Shown: piece after piece, positions 41,701-50,567 of the stretch
Position numbering within the stretch: the first letter of the stretch is position 1
Layout: the number at the start of each line of letters is the position of its first letter
Assembly (NCBI GenBank): GCA_000702685.1
Contig: JNJD01000008.1
Span: forward strand, 1-64,000
Reading direction: 5' to 3'
Length of the DNA stretch: 64,000 nt
From: Lachnospiraceae bacterium AC2028
Lineage (GTDB): Bacteria > Bacillota > Clostridia > Lachnospirales > Lachnospiraceae
The notes under the pieces: generated by a model
Seen by the model: only the letters and a program-made list of their open reading frames with translations
Told to the model about the DNA's origin: nothing
The model's database searches: none
Position numbers and translations under genes: made by a program

Positions 41701-43875
41701 GCTAAGCAGTATCAGATCGAGTTTAAGAATAAACAGATCAATATCCTAAGCTGTTCTACTACGTTTGAAATGGGTATCGATATTGGTAATCTTGAAACCG
41801 TATTGATGAGGAATGTGCCACCGTCTCCGGCAAACTATGTTCAGAGAGCTGGACGTGCGGGTCGTAGAAAAGATACTTCGGCTTACATACTGACATATTG
41901 TGGAACGGGCTCCCACGATTATACATATTTCATGGCGCCCGAAAAGATGATATCGGGTGTGATTAGGCCGCCGTATTTCAATGTCCTCAATAAGAAGATT
42001 ATCGTAAGGCATTTGATGGCTACTTGCCTGGGTTACTTCTTTAGAAAGAACCCAGACTACTTCACTAACATCGATACATTAGTATTTGGCGATGGCGTTG
42101 AGGCATTTAAAGCATATGTGGCCAGCCATCCGGAAGACCTAAATGATTATATAAATAAAAAGATTCTCCCCGGAGGCGTATACAGCGATTATCGAGACTT
42201 TAAGTGGTTTGACGAAATGGAAGGTAAAGACCAGAAGATGGAGCATTTCGTCGAGTATATCCAGAGCCTTGATAAGGAATACAAAGAGGCTATGCAACAT
42301 GCGCTTAATGAGGAGAAGTATAGAGAAGCAGATTATTATAAGAAAATCAGCGAGGCTCTTCATAAGGAGGATTTGATTTCGTCACTGTCAAAATACTGTG
42401 TAATCCCGAAATATGGATTCCCGGTTGATGTAGTTGACCTTGAGATTTATAGAGACGGAATAAAGGATAACAGTTATGATTTGAGCCGCGATCTTAGAGT
42501 GGCACTGTCAGAGTATGCACCGGACTCCGAAGTTATCGTTGATAAAAAGAAATATACATCGAAATATATTAGTCTTCCGAAAACGTCCGGCTTCCCCAGA
42601 CATTATTTCTGTACCTGCCCGAATTGTAAGAAGGTTAATGTTTATATCAGTGATCGCAATACCACATGTAAATATTGCGGAGAGTCCATAGCTGCGGTTC
42701 ACTCGGAATATTATATTGAGCCAGTTAATGGATTCAAGACGGGTATCACAAAAGAAAGTACGAGATTAAAGCCCCGTAGATCATATGCCGGCGAAGTTTC
42801 ATATCTTGGACAAGGTAAAAAAGACGATAGCATCCTGAGACTGGGTCAGTACATCTCGGTAGAGACAAGCTCTGAAGACCAGCTGCTTGTTATGAACAAG
42901 TCAAGCTTTTATATGTGCCCGGTTTGTGGTTATAGCGATATCGTTAAGTCGAGCCGCGGTAACGACGTCCCTCGGATTCTAAAAAAGCATAACAACTATA
43001 AACAGTTTGGTTGCCAGTGCGAGGATTTGGAAAGACTGAAACTTGGACATACTTTTGAAACAGATGTAGCGAGGTTTACTATCCCGTTGCTCTCTACGTC
43101 GGAAGTGGATGGATACAGCAAGGCATTGTCATTTATGTATGCTTTTCTTGAAGGTATCAGTAACGCTATGGGTATTGAGCGAAATGATATCGATGGCGTA
43201 CTTGAAATGAATCAGGAGCAGGGAAGCTTTGATATTCTGCTTTATGATAATGTTCCCGGTGGCGCCGGTCATGTGAAGAGACTGGTGGAGAAAGACGCGA
43301 TTATCAGATCGTTGAAGGCAGCGCTAATTAAGGTTTCTCAGGAATGCTGTGATGAGAATACATCATGCTACAACTGTTTGAGAAACTATTACAACCAGAT
43401 GCAGCATAACAGATTAAGAAGAATCTATGCTAAGACATTGATAGAATGCCTTCTTGCTGCTGAAAATGAAAAGCCTGAAACATATAGAGCATCAACGGGT
43501 AGCAGAAATAGCGGAATGGGTGCAAGACCGTCTAACTACAATTATGTTGATGATGGTGTTGCGAGAAATGAATCCGAAAAAGCGCTTGAGGACATCAAGA
43601 ATTATACAAATGATGAAGGTGCCAAGGCGGGAATTGATAAGTTGATTGCTTATGTAACGAACAAGAACTATGAACACCCGCATCAAGATGAGAGCATTAC
43701 AGTCGATGTAGCAGTATGGCCCGACCTTTTCTGGCCTAAATCACGGGTAGCACTTTTCTTGCCGGAACAGGAGCCGCAGTATGAAAGACTTCGTGTATAC
43801 GACTGGCATTGTTATGTGATTTCAGAAGATATTGATCCGGAAGTAGTATTCGCGGATGTTGTGAAGGAGAACTAA
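38770..43875 (+). CDS. DruE-like DEAD/DEAH helicase with DUF1998
   Basis: 1701 residues. Helicase motifs: TGTGSGKTES (about 108-117), DEAHSYYG (about 251), TSATLG (about 284) and YVQRAGRAGRR (about 1020). Several Cys pairs (CRYC, CAKC, CPSC, CNKC, CPNC/CKYC, CPVC) point to zinc sites between helicase and tail. The DUF1998 region at about 1440-1580 has YDNVPGGAGHVKRL and SCYNCLRNYYNQ. This architecture and length match DruE of Druantia and the related DrmA/DrmB group. It overlaps the gene before and is three bases from the next, so all three are one operon. Confidence 0.85.
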   Translation: MSRLNSIEKSKYINSRYKEYLRSSFHFGEDTLQKLFEKQLESEGLFKGPYVDLNLPFRRGRNIRQLVDAEIVCKSFLKLGDINFDRPLYSHQEESIQQIAAGRSAIITTGTGSGKTESFLFPILNELLKDLENGNHEVGIRAIFLYPMNALVNDQIDRVRAILSNFPDITYGFFTGETKEAVSDKQRQKYGEENGVVIPPNELLSRKEIRDNPPHLLFTNYSMLEYLLIRPNDYSIFEAERLNNWKFVVLDEAHSYYGSLGIELSLLMRRLTGLAKKKPRFILTSATLGEKGKSENEIVDFARSLTSVDDFDVKDIIFSKRIPLDAAKLEYTVDGADYTALNAAGDDSSKVKQIASKYVSLSDGDARSYLYELLIRDRNVYELYSQLTKGSRAFSNIYSEYTSGIKEEELIALIDLINMSEKNGIGIFDLKYHSFVRPISGAYITLGQSGKLTLTKTNVIDGMKAFEVGNCRYCSAPYIIGKIQINTEDGLEYLYQNKEIDIYENYGNNEFVKLDYFLLENAISEDVDPETIEEYTVCAKCGCIHPAKNLNARRCNCGDTFKTTIYRVNQTKANEEEDVFNNINLCPSCGHKTRSGAVKGLNLGKDEGTALIAQILYEAIDEGEEAAKQTGGLSLKMKPRDTAYTPTSKTKQFLAFSDSRQQASFFATFYESNHVRMLRKRLIWKVLEEHGFKDITVDELAAYMTEKIKKQDLFHNEMSAHKNAWAAVMVDLLRVDGVYDGEGLGLYHFDIDLSSIMDSFSEEDIAEEFGEYNITKKDLENVMQVVLGVFKVTPAINYTKSTLTPEEKAEHLEYRRFDNFVALQNPKTTPSIRSFLPVSGKENMVVRYIERTFGCDAEKAKDILTIIFSNLLVGQSQMPGVEPIVIKEPTKDAYQIDVSRYVVRNYKSTQYYRCNKCGSLTPYNVHDVCVQDRCKGTLEPVDPDEALKNNFYRSEYKTKKIESIVVEEHTAQLDRKKAKQYQIEFKNKQINILSCSTTFEMGIDIGNLETVLMRNVPPSPANYVQRAGRAGRRKDTSAYILTYCGTGSHDYTYFMAPEKMISGVIRPPYFNVLNKKIIVRHLMATCLGYFFRKNPDYFTNIDTLVFGDGVEAFKAYVASHPEDLNDYINKKILPGGVYSDYRDFKWFDEMEGKDQKMEHFVEYIQSLDKEYKEAMQHALNEEKYREADYYKKISEALHKEDLISSLSKYCVIPKYGFPVDVVDLEIYRDGIKDNSYDLSRDLRVALSEYAPDSEVIVDKKKYTSKYISLPKTSGFPRHYFCTCPNCKKVNVYISDRNTTCKYCGESIAAVHSEYYIEPVNGFKTGITKESTRLKPRRSYAGEVSYLGQGKKDDSILRLGQYISVETSSEDQLLVMNKSSFYMCPVCGYSDIVKSSRGNDVPRILKKHNNYKQFGCQCEDLERLKLGHTFETDVARFTIPLLSTSEVDGYSKALSFMYAFLEGISNAMGIERNDIDGVLEMNQEQGSFDILLYDNVPGGAGHVKRLVEKDAIIRSLKAALIKVSQECCDENTSCYNCLRNYYNQMQHNRLRRIYAKTLIECLLAAENEKPETYRASTGSRNSGMGARPSNYNYVDDGVARNESEKALEDIKNYTNDEGAKAGIDKLIAYVTNKNYEHPHQDESITVDVAVWPDLFWPKSRVALFLPEQEPQYERLRVYDWHCYVISEDIDPEVVFADVVKEN

Positions 43876-43878
43876 AAT

Positions 43879-45732
43879 ATGGCACATATGATTCCTGAAC
43901 AACCGAAGGAATTTGACGAGAGAAGTCATGAGGGAGACGTTTTTAACGCATTAAAGAAACTCCCCGAGGACTATTATGTTTTTCATTCTTTCTCAACTGT
44001 AGGTGTTAGTAGCGATAATGTTTTTTATGAGAGAGAATTGGATTTTGTAGTTGCAAGTCCGAAGAAGGGAATACTTGTTATCGAAGTGAAAGCCGGCGAC
44101 AACATCCGATTTGATGGAAGGACCTGGCGGTATTCTAGTGGCACAGCTATGAAGCATGGTGGTCCATATAAACAAGTAGCAACAGCAAAGAGGGTTTTAT
44201 CGAATAAGTTCACTAGTCATTCCGATGAGCGAATTCGTGATCTTTATGATAAAACAAAATTCATGCATGCTGTATTCTTCCCGGAGATGACGACAGCTCA
44301 GATGGAAGCGATGTCTGGTCTGCCCGAGGATGCAGATATTCGTATGACCTTGTGTGCAGAGGACCTTGTGAGCCCCACGAAGAAGATTGCAGAGCTGTTT
44401 TCTGCAACCATTCCGGGATTGCGAGTTAATACCACAGAGACGCATTTATCTGACGAGGATTTTCAGTTAATTCTTGATGAAGTGCTGTGTCCACATTTTA
44501 ATCTCATCCCTTCACCGCAAGCGAAGACGATCGCTATAAACGAAAGAATGAATCAGCTTCTTCGTGAGCAGTATATGATATTGGACTTTTTGGATGAGCA
44601 GGAGACGGCTGTAATAAATGGAGCTGCCGGAACCGGTAAGACCATGATCGCAGTCGAAAAAGCAAGGCGCCATAGCATGAATGGCGAGAAGGTTCTGTTC
44701 CTTTGCTATAACAGACTACTTTGCGAAAAACTGATCGAAGATCATAAGAATAACGAGAGCAAGGCCTACAAGAAGCAATTTGCCAATGTGGAATTCATGA
44801 CGATAAGCAGACTGGCCAAGAAAGTCACCGGTGATTTCAGAGATTATGATGCTTTGTATGAATGGCTTTTAGAGTGCGTTGATAAGAAGCATGACTTGGG
44901 ATTTCAGCATATCATAGTTGACGAGGGGCAGGATTTCGGCCTTGTTGATTCTGATCTGACAGAGGAACATGGCACCAGCTCAGAGAATACATCAATCATT
45001 GATGCTTTGCAGGAGGCGGCGATTGAGAACGGAGGAACGTTTTATCTGTTTTATGATAAGTACCAGATGATCCAGGGTAGTTCCTCTGATGAGTACGAGC
45101 TTCCGTATTGTATTGAGAATAGCGATTGCAGACTGACTCTTCATAAGAACTGTCGTAATACGAAAGAAATAGCAAGGACATCTGTTACTCCGCTTCGAGA
45201 CAAAAAGAATAAAGTTGTGAAGGCAAACGTATCTTGTTCTTGGGAAGAACCGGTTAAGCCTTGCATTCATGTTGTGGAAGATGAAGAAGGATATAAGAGT
45301 GCACTGGATTCTGTTCTGAATAAACTTGAAGAGTTAGAAGTAAACGACATAGTCATTCTGACTCCCGGAGTAATTGAGCACTCTGCTATATACCCGCATT
45401 TGAGATTCAGCGCTGATCAGACAGACGGATATGCATATTACGTTTATGGTGAAAAGGAATATAAGATTACCACATGTAAAAAGTTCAAAGGCCTGGAAGC
45501 AGAAGCAGTTGTGATGATAGACCTTGAGAAGGATTCCTTCATCGGAAAGAAGGGCCTCGAATTCTATGTGGGAACATCCCGGGCAAGACACTACCTGAAT
45601 TTGATATGCAACATTTCCGGTGAGGATTATTACGAGGTCGCACATAGCCTGGACGAGAATGCGCCTAAGAGAGATGATGCTATAAGAATGAAGAAAATCT
45701 TATCAGATATCTTTGCTGCGGATTTTGCATAA
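43879..45732 (+). CDS. NERD nuclease-related domain fused to UvrD-like helicase
   Basis: 617 residues. The NERD domain (about 15-130) has ERELDFVVASPKKGILVIEVKAG, the PD-(D/E)xK-like core. The helicase part has Walker A GAAGTGKT (about 248), IIVDEGQDFG (about 346) and a C-terminal motif region with CKKFKGLEAEAVVMIDL. It should unwind or process DNA and may cut it. Only three bases separate it from the DruE-like gene. Such an addition is not part of the minimal type III Druantia as I know it. Confidence 0.85.
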   Translation: MAHMIPEQPKEFDERSHEGDVFNALKKLPEDYYVFHSFSTVGVSSDNVFYERELDFVVASPKKGILVIEVKAGDNIRFDGRTWRYSSGTAMKHGGPYKQVATAKRVLSNKFTSHSDERIRDLYDKTKFMHAVFFPEMTTAQMEAMSGLPEDADIRMTLCAEDLVSPTKKIAELFSATIPGLRVNTTETHLSDEDFQLILDEVLCPHFNLIPSPQAKTIAINERMNQLLREQYMILDFLDEQETAVINGAAGTGKTMIAVEKARRHSMNGEKVLFLCYNRLLCEKLIEDHKNNESKAYKKQFANVEFMTISRLAKKVTGDFRDYDALYEWLLECVDKKHDLGFQHIIVDEGQDFGLVDSDLTEEHGTSSENTSIIDALQEAAIENGGTFYLFYDKYQMIQGSSSDEYELPYCIENSDCRLTLHKNCRNTKEIARTSVTPLRDKKNKVVKANVSCSWEEPVKPCIHVVEDEEGYKSALDSVLNKLEELEVNDIVILTPGVIEHSAIYPHLRFSADQTDGYAYYVYGEKEYKITTCKKFKGLEAEAVVMIDLEKDSFIGKKGLEFYVGTSRARHYLNLICNISGEDYYEVAHSLDENAPKRDDAIRMKKILSDIFAADFA

Positions 45733-45879
45733 TAAATCTGAATAGATTGATTAATCGGATGATCTGAAACCCACATAAATACTGGGCTTGGTGGAACAAG
45801 AAAAGGGAAAATATATCTAATTTACACCAATTTTCCCTGAAAAATGATGTATTGGTTGTCAATCTAATAAGTGAAGTGT

Positions 45880-45936
45880 AAAAAGACACTTTCTCTAGAA
45901 GACTAAATTTGCTCTGGGAGAGAGTGTCCTTTTTGC
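45880..45936 (+). terminator. Terminator after the Druantia-like operon
   Basis: AAAAGACACTTTCTCT pairs with AGAGAGTGTCCTTTT around a 22-base loop, then T residues. The pairing is imperfect, but the position about 150 bases after the operon fits. Confidence 0.7.
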
Positions 45937-45980
45937 ATCCGAATAAAATACTTAAAAACTAAAGAAAGGAGATAGGCAAC

Positions 45981-46206
45981 ATGAAGAATGAAGCTACAGC
46001 GACAGTGCAGATATTGCGTATTGCACAGGGGCTACGGTAAGTCATCGTATTGTATGATAAAAAGCCTTATGGAAAATCCTGATTTTGCGAAGGAAGTATC
46101 TAAGTATAACGTTTACACAAGCCATTCTCCGGTATTAAGATCTATTAGCTTTTCAAGCTTTAGTTCTGATAAAAATTCATTGCCATATACACCAGCTCGA
46201 GTCTGA
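45981..46206 (+). pseudogene. Frameshifted remnant of a small gene
   Basis: An ATG at 45981 with AAAGGAG upstream opens MKNEATATVQILRIAQG and stops at 46040. The +1 frame from about 46030 continues YGKSSYCMIKSLMENPDFAKEV. Joining the two gives one plausible protein, so a small indel or decay is likely. The continuation runs to 46206 without a recognised domain. It is the last feature before the right copy of the 45-bp repeat, a place where debris from past insertions is expected. Confidence 0.4.
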
Positions 46207-46345
46207 TCATCCAATTTAAAGGATATATTGTATAGTTGACCTCCTTTATCTGTTGGTGTCTTATCTGGTTATCATATTAGCAATCATTTATGTATTTTTC
46301 GAGGGTGGTTAAAAGGGTGGGTATATAGGCTATATGAAGTTGGGA

Positions 46346-46390
46346 CTGGCATTTTTATTACCCATTAAAAAATATACTATGTAAATGTAA
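46346..46390. repeat. 45-bp direct repeat, right copy
   Basis: Begins CTGGCATTTTTATTACCCA and ends AATATACTATGTAAATGTAA; matches 29776-29820 at 40 of 45 positions, same direction. The 16.5 kb between the copies contains three defence-like modules. The next gene start is 244 bases away, farther than for the left copy, which weakens a simple promoter explanation. Confidence 0.75.
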
Positions 46391-46544
46391 TTGATACATA
46401 CATGCGCTCTTATAGTTTTTTTGAGTTAAGCCTGCACGGTGTTGCTACAATCCATATTTGGATAACAGTTAAAAAGTTGAAGCTTTAAACAAAAAAATCA
46501 GAATGTTGAGAAAGAATGGATTGATGAAACGGTAATTAAAAAAG

Positions 46545-46592
46545 TAATTACAATTATAAGCATTATAAGCGTAAAAAAATAAATTGTAATTA
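46545..46592. promoter_or_regulatory. Inverted repeat operator before the Phd-like gene
   Basis: TAATTACAATT (46545-46555) and its exact complement AATTGTAATTA (46582-46592) flank a spacer that begins with a tandem 9-mer, ATTATAAGC twice (46553-46570). It lies 42 bases before the antitoxin-like gene, as expected for self-repression by a Phd/YefM dimer. Confidence 0.6.
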
Positions 46593-46633
46593 TACTACTT
46601 TTGGGTTATGCTCTTTATAAGAGAGGTATAACT

Positions 46634-46837
46634 ATGGAAAACAAACAAAAAACATTGATGGAACATATAAATATCGCAGAATTCAATCGGGGACAATCAT
46701 CAAAAATCCTTAGAGAGATATCAGAAGATGATAAAACGGCTTTTATACAAAAGAACGGAAAGCCGCTTGCGGTTGTGATGTCATATGATCGATACCAAAG
46801 ACTGTATGAAAAAGGTGTTGATATTACAGAGTTCTAA
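46634..46837 (+). CDS. Phd/YefM-type antitoxin-like regulator, no toxin
   Basis: 67 residues. HINIAEFNRGQSSKILREISEDDKTAFIQKNGKPLAVVMSYDRYQ is a clear Phd/YefM fold. The ATG at 46634 follows AAGAGAGG; the frame start at 46601 is less likely. No Doc/YoeB-like toxin is next to it: the methyltransferase gene begins nine bases after its stop. It may therefore act as a dedicated repressor of the restriction-modification operon, a job done by C proteins elsewhere; this is inference from position. Confidence 0.78.
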   Translation: MENKQKTLMEHINIAEFNRGQSSKILREISEDDKTAFIQKNGKPLAVVMSYDRYQRLYEKGVDITEF

Positions 46838-46846
46838 GGAGATAAA

Positions 46847-47578
46847 ATGGCTGATTATAAGATATATAATAGCGACTGTATCAAAGCAATGAAGAAACTG
46901 GATGCAGATTCTATAAACTTAATTATTACGGATCCACCTTATAATCTTGGAAAGTTTATGGAGAATAGAGACACTAATCTAAAAAAGATGCGAGATAACT
47001 TTTTTGGAGCTGCCGGTTGGGATGATATGGATTTTGAATCCTGGACTAGTAGTATGGATAGTTTCTTTGAACAGGCAGCCCGTGTTATGAAAACAGGCGG
47101 TAGCATTATTGTTTTTATGGCGATAATAAAAGTGGAAACAATAATCAAACTTGCTGAAAAACATGGATTTTACTATAAAACAACAGGGATATGGCACAAA
47201 ACAAATCCTATGCCAAGAAATATGAATCTGCATTTTGTTAACTCTACGGAATCGTGGGTTTATTTCACATATAAAACTCGGACGGGTACCTTCAATAATA
47301 ATGGAGAATGTTTACACGATTTTGTGGAAACATCAGTAACCCCTGCAGGGGAGAGAGGATATGGTAAACATCCGACTCAAAAACCATTAAAGTTGATGGA
47401 GCATTTTGTCACAATTCTTTCAAATGAAGGGGATCGAGTGTTGGATCCGTTCATGGGCAGTGGAAGTACGGGGGTGGCTGCAGTAAAGAATAATCGAGAC
47501 TTTATAGGAGTTGAACTAGATAAGTCCTATTATGAGATATCGAGAAAAAGAATCGAGGAGATATTGAATGAAGCCTAA
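46847..47578 (+). CDS. Beta-class DNA methyltransferase (N6-adenine or N4-cytosine)
   Basis: 243 residues. Motif IV DPPYNLGKF (about 29-37) precedes motif I DPFMGSGSTG (about 201-210), the beta-class order. DPPY favours adenine N6 methylation but N4-cytosine cannot be excluded. FVNSTESWVYFTYKTRTG and HPTQKPLKLMEHF are typical of the family. It overlaps the C5 methyltransferase gene by 11 bases, so the two are co-translated and probably modify opposite strands of one asymmetric site. Confidence 0.9.
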   Translation: MADYKIYNSDCIKAMKKLDADSINLIITDPPYNLGKFMENRDTNLKKMRDNFFGAAGWDDMDFESWTSSMDSFFEQAARVMKTGGSIIVFMAIIKVETIIKLAEKHGFYYKTTGIWHKTNPMPRNMNLHFVNSTESWVYFTYKTRTGTFNNNGECLHDFVETSVTPAGERGYGKHPTQKPLKLMEHFVTILSNEGDRVLDPFMGSGSTGVAAVKNNRDFIGVELDKSYYEISRKRIEEILNEA

Positions 47579-48638
47579 AGTTATTGATTTATTTGCCGGA
47601 GTGGGAGGTATGTCCTTAGGCTTTGAAAATGCAGGATTTGATGTTGTGCTGGCAAATGAATATGATGAATCAATCGCTGAGGCCTACAAGAAAAACCATA
47701 GTAATGCAAAGATGGTAGTAGGTGATATCACTAAGCTTGATTTGAAAGAAATATTTGGGAAGTACAAGGGGAAAATTGATGTTATTATAGGTGGACCACC
47801 CTGCCAAGGCTTTTCCCAGAAAGGGCAAAGGAAAAGCATAAAAGACGAGAGAAATTTTCTATTCAAGTACTACATTAAAGTCGTTGAATTGGTAAAACCT
47901 AAATACTTTGTCATGGAAAACGTACCAAACTTATTAACGACTGAGAAGGGGTACTTTCGCCATGAAATCGAGGAATTATTCCGGGATTTAGGATATGAGA
48001 ACTTATCGACAGGCGTATTAAATGCATCTGACTATGGCGTTCCACAAAATAGAAGACGAACAGTAATAATCGGCAAACTTGGTGGAGTAGCCCCTGATTT
48101 GCCTAAACCCAAAAACAAGACTGTAACGATATGGGAAGCTATAAGTGACTTGGCTTTTCTTGAATCTGGAGAGGGAACTGAAGAGCAGTCTTATATAAAA
48201 AAAGCGGAGAGCAAATACCAAAAACTCTTACGAGGAGATTGCAAGGTTCTTCATAATCATGTAGCGACTAAGCACTCCGATTTAGCTTTGAAAAGGTTAA
48301 AAATGATCCCGCCTAATGCGGGAAAAGAAGTTTTGCCACCAGAACATTTAACAAAGTCTATTTATAGTGGTACATGGACAAGAATGCGTAAGGATGAGAT
48401 TTCGGTAACTATAACAACACGATTTGATACACCTTCATCAGGTAAATTCACTCATCCATATTTAAACCGAGCTATTACAGTAAGAGAAGCTGCTAGAATT
48501 CAATCGTTTCCGGACGATTTTGTGTTTACTGGTAAAAAGGGCTCGCAGATGAAACAGGTAGGGAATGCAGTGCCGCCATTGCTTGCCCAAGCGATTGCTG
48601 AATGCATAATGGAAGATATAAAGGAGACGAAAAAATGA
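47568..48638 (+). CDS. C5-cytosine DNA methyltransferase 1
   Basis: 356 residues. Motif I DLFAGVGGMSLGF (5-17), motif IV GGPPCQGFSQKG (about 75-86, catalytic Cys), motif VI FVMENVPNL, motif VIII GVPQNRRRTVIIG and motif X QVGNAVPPLLAQAI are all present, so it should be active. The target recognition domain lies between about 185 and 270 and its site cannot be read from sequence. It overlaps both neighbours (11 and 4 bases). Confidence 0.93.
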   Translation: MKPKVIDLFAGVGGMSLGFENAGFDVVLANEYDESIAEAYKKNHSNAKMVVGDITKLDLKEIFGKYKGKIDVIIGGPPCQGFSQKGQRKSIKDERNFLFKYYIKVVELVKPKYFVMENVPNLLTTEKGYFRHEIEELFRDLGYENLSTGVLNASDYGVPQNRRRTVIIGKLGGVAPDLPKPKNKTVTIWEAISDLAFLESGEGTEEQSYIKKAESKYQKLLRGDCKVLHNHVATKHSDLALKRLKMIPPNAGKEVLPPEHLTKSIYSGTWTRMRKDEISVTITTRFDTPSSGKFTHPYLNRAITVREAARIQSFPDDFVFTGKKGSQMKQVGNAVPPLLAQAIAECIMEDIKETKK

Positions 48639-50563
48639 GCAGACCAAGTAATATTCCGGTTTACCCTGAGATGGATTTAAAGCTGGGTATCAAATCATCA
48701 ATTCCAAAGGTGAAGCAAACTTTAGCACTTGCACTATTATTGTTCGAGAGTGAGGGCAGGAAAGATGCGGTTGCATACTCGACAGAGGTTGGTTCTGCTA
48801 TTGTATGCGAAACTGCAGTTGAAACAAAACTAAAGGCTATGCTTAATCCGATATACACAGCCTATGGAGAAACCGATACATCATTTATTGATGCCGTGAA
48901 TGATAATTATCTATTTAAGGCTCAGATAGAACACTTACAGGTATTATTTGAATTAATATATAGGCTTGGGCAGGTTTTCTTTATAGATACAACAAAAAGT
49001 TTTTCTACTGAAAGGACCGGTGGTACAAGATTTGCTAAAAGACTCAAGTTCTCAGCAAATGCTGATTTGTTTTCTCCGCTATTTGATGGTTCGGATTCAG
49101 TAAAGTATAAAGAAACTCTTGTTAATTGGCTTGGATTAGATAGTGTGCCAGAAGATACTAATGCGTCAGAAGGTATATGCAGAGTTATGACTGTAATATC
49201 TGAAACAGCAATTTTTAAGCTTGTTGATGGTTCTGAAGATGTTTTCTTTAATCAGAATGAGATATATAAGGCAATTCAGAATAACCCTGGTGTGGCAATT
49301 GATATATCGGGAGATGCAGAACCGAAGGGAGCTCTCAGAATTATTAAAAACGCGCTTGATGAGGATATAAATCCTGTTTTGTCTTACAACGGTGGAAATG
49401 TTACATCGACAGTGGGTGCAGCTGTTTTGGCAGCATATCAAAGCCGAGTAAATACATTGTTAGGCTTATCATCTACAAAGCTCCCTAAAAAGAAAACAGG
49501 AGTACTTGTGCGTAATACAAATATATTACCGAGTATTGATAGAAATCTAATATTCTTTGGCGCTCCCGGTACGGGTAAGAGTTACCAGCTGAATGAGAAG
49601 GTAAAGTCGATAATAGTAAACGATGATCAGATGGAGAGAGTCACATTCCATCCGGATTATTCATATGCACAATTTGTAGGAACCTATAAGCCTGTATCAG
49701 AAAGCGACGGTCAGATCAATTACAGGTTTGTCCCTGGTCCTTTTGCAAGAATATTGGTTGCTGCTTTAAGAAGTGCGAGAGATCTTCAGTCAAACGCATC
49801 GCCGTATTTCTTGGTTATTGAGGAAATCAATCGTGCCAAAGTTGCTGCCGTATTTGGAGATATATTCCAATTACTTGATCGCAAAGCAGATAATTCGAGT
49901 GAGTATAATATTCAGGCTGGCGAGGATTTACGAAAGCATTTGGCTTCCGAACTGGGAGGAGAACCTGATGAATATTCTAGTATATTCATTCCGGATAATA
50001 TGTTTATTTGGGCAACGATGAATAGTGCGGATCAGGGTGTATTTCCTATGGATACAGCGTTTAAAAGGCGTTGGAATTTCGAATATATAGGAATTGATGA
50101 TGAAGAAATCACGCCAGATTCATCTGGAACAAATATAGAGCATATCAAGTTGATTTTCGCTTGTGGTACAGACGATATTCGTTGGAATGTACTTAGAAGA
50201 GCGATTAACATGAAATTGTCCTCTGAGGATATAAATGCGCATGAGGACAAACTTATGGGACCGTTCTTTATAAAGTGCGAAGGGTTTACTCTTGATGCGG
50301 CAAACAAGGTGGATCCCTCTGAAAATGATAAATTCCTTTCGGTTTTCAATGAAAAGGTATTGATGTATCTATTTGAAGACGTTGCAAGAACCAGAAGACC
50401 GGAATTGTTTTCGGGAATAGTTGATAAATGTAGTAGGTTTTCGCAAGTAAAGGAAGCCTTTTTGTCAGACGGTCTTAGAATCTTCGGTGATGATTTCAAG
50501 ACGAAATATTATGATGTTCAAGAAACAGAATATGATGCAAAGAAAACACGCTTAGGAGTGTGA
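48635..50563 (+). CDS. McrB-like AAA+ NTPase, restriction subunit
   Basis: 642 residues. The N-terminal 290 residues are an unassigned region that should hold the DNA recognition domain. The AAA+ module has Walker A FFGAPGTGKSYQL (about 307-319), Walker B LVIEEINRAKVAAVFGDIF (about 393-411) and TMNSADQGVFPMDTAFKRRW, the McrB/LlaJI pattern. It should drive translocation and nuclease activation with the next gene product. The ATG at 48635 overlaps the methyltransferase stop (ATGA) and follows AAAGGAGA. Confidence 0.88.
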   Translation: MSRPSNIPVYPEMDLKLGIKSSIPKVKQTLALALLLFESEGRKDAVAYSTEVGSAIVCETAVETKLKAMLNPIYTAYGETDTSFIDAVNDNYLFKAQIEHLQVLFELIYRLGQVFFIDTTKSFSTERTGGTRFAKRLKFSANADLFSPLFDGSDSVKYKETLVNWLGLDSVPEDTNASEGICRVMTVISETAIFKLVDGSEDVFFNQNEIYKAIQNNPGVAIDISGDAEPKGALRIIKNALDEDINPVLSYNGGNVTSTVGAAVLAAYQSRVNTLLGLSSTKLPKKKTGVLVRNTNILPSIDRNLIFFGAPGTGKSYQLNEKVKSIIVNDDQMERVTFHPDYSYAQFVGTYKPVSESDGQINYRFVPGPFARILVAALRSARDLQSNASPYFLVIEEINRAKVAAVFGDIFQLLDRKADNSSEYNIQAGEDLRKHLASELGGEPDEYSSIFIPDNMFIWATMNSADQGVFPMDTAFKRRWNFEYIGIDDEEITPDSSGTNIEHIKLIFACGTDDIRWNVLRRAINMKLSSEDINAHEDKLMGPFFIKCEGFTLDAANKVDPSENDKFLSVFNEKVLMYLFEDVARTRRPELFSGIVDKCSRFSQVKEAFLSDGLRIFGDDFKTKYYDVQETEYDAKKTRLGV

Positions 50564-50567
50564 AAGA

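Noticed and set aside
38770-43875. Calling the helicase DrmA/DrmB of DISARM
   Set aside because: It has helicase and DUF1998 in one long chain, and no PLD gene or DISARM methyltransferase is adjacent; DruE fits better.
46634-46837. Calling a complete toxin-antitoxin pair
   Set aside because: No toxin-like gene lies on either side; the next gene is a methyltransferase.
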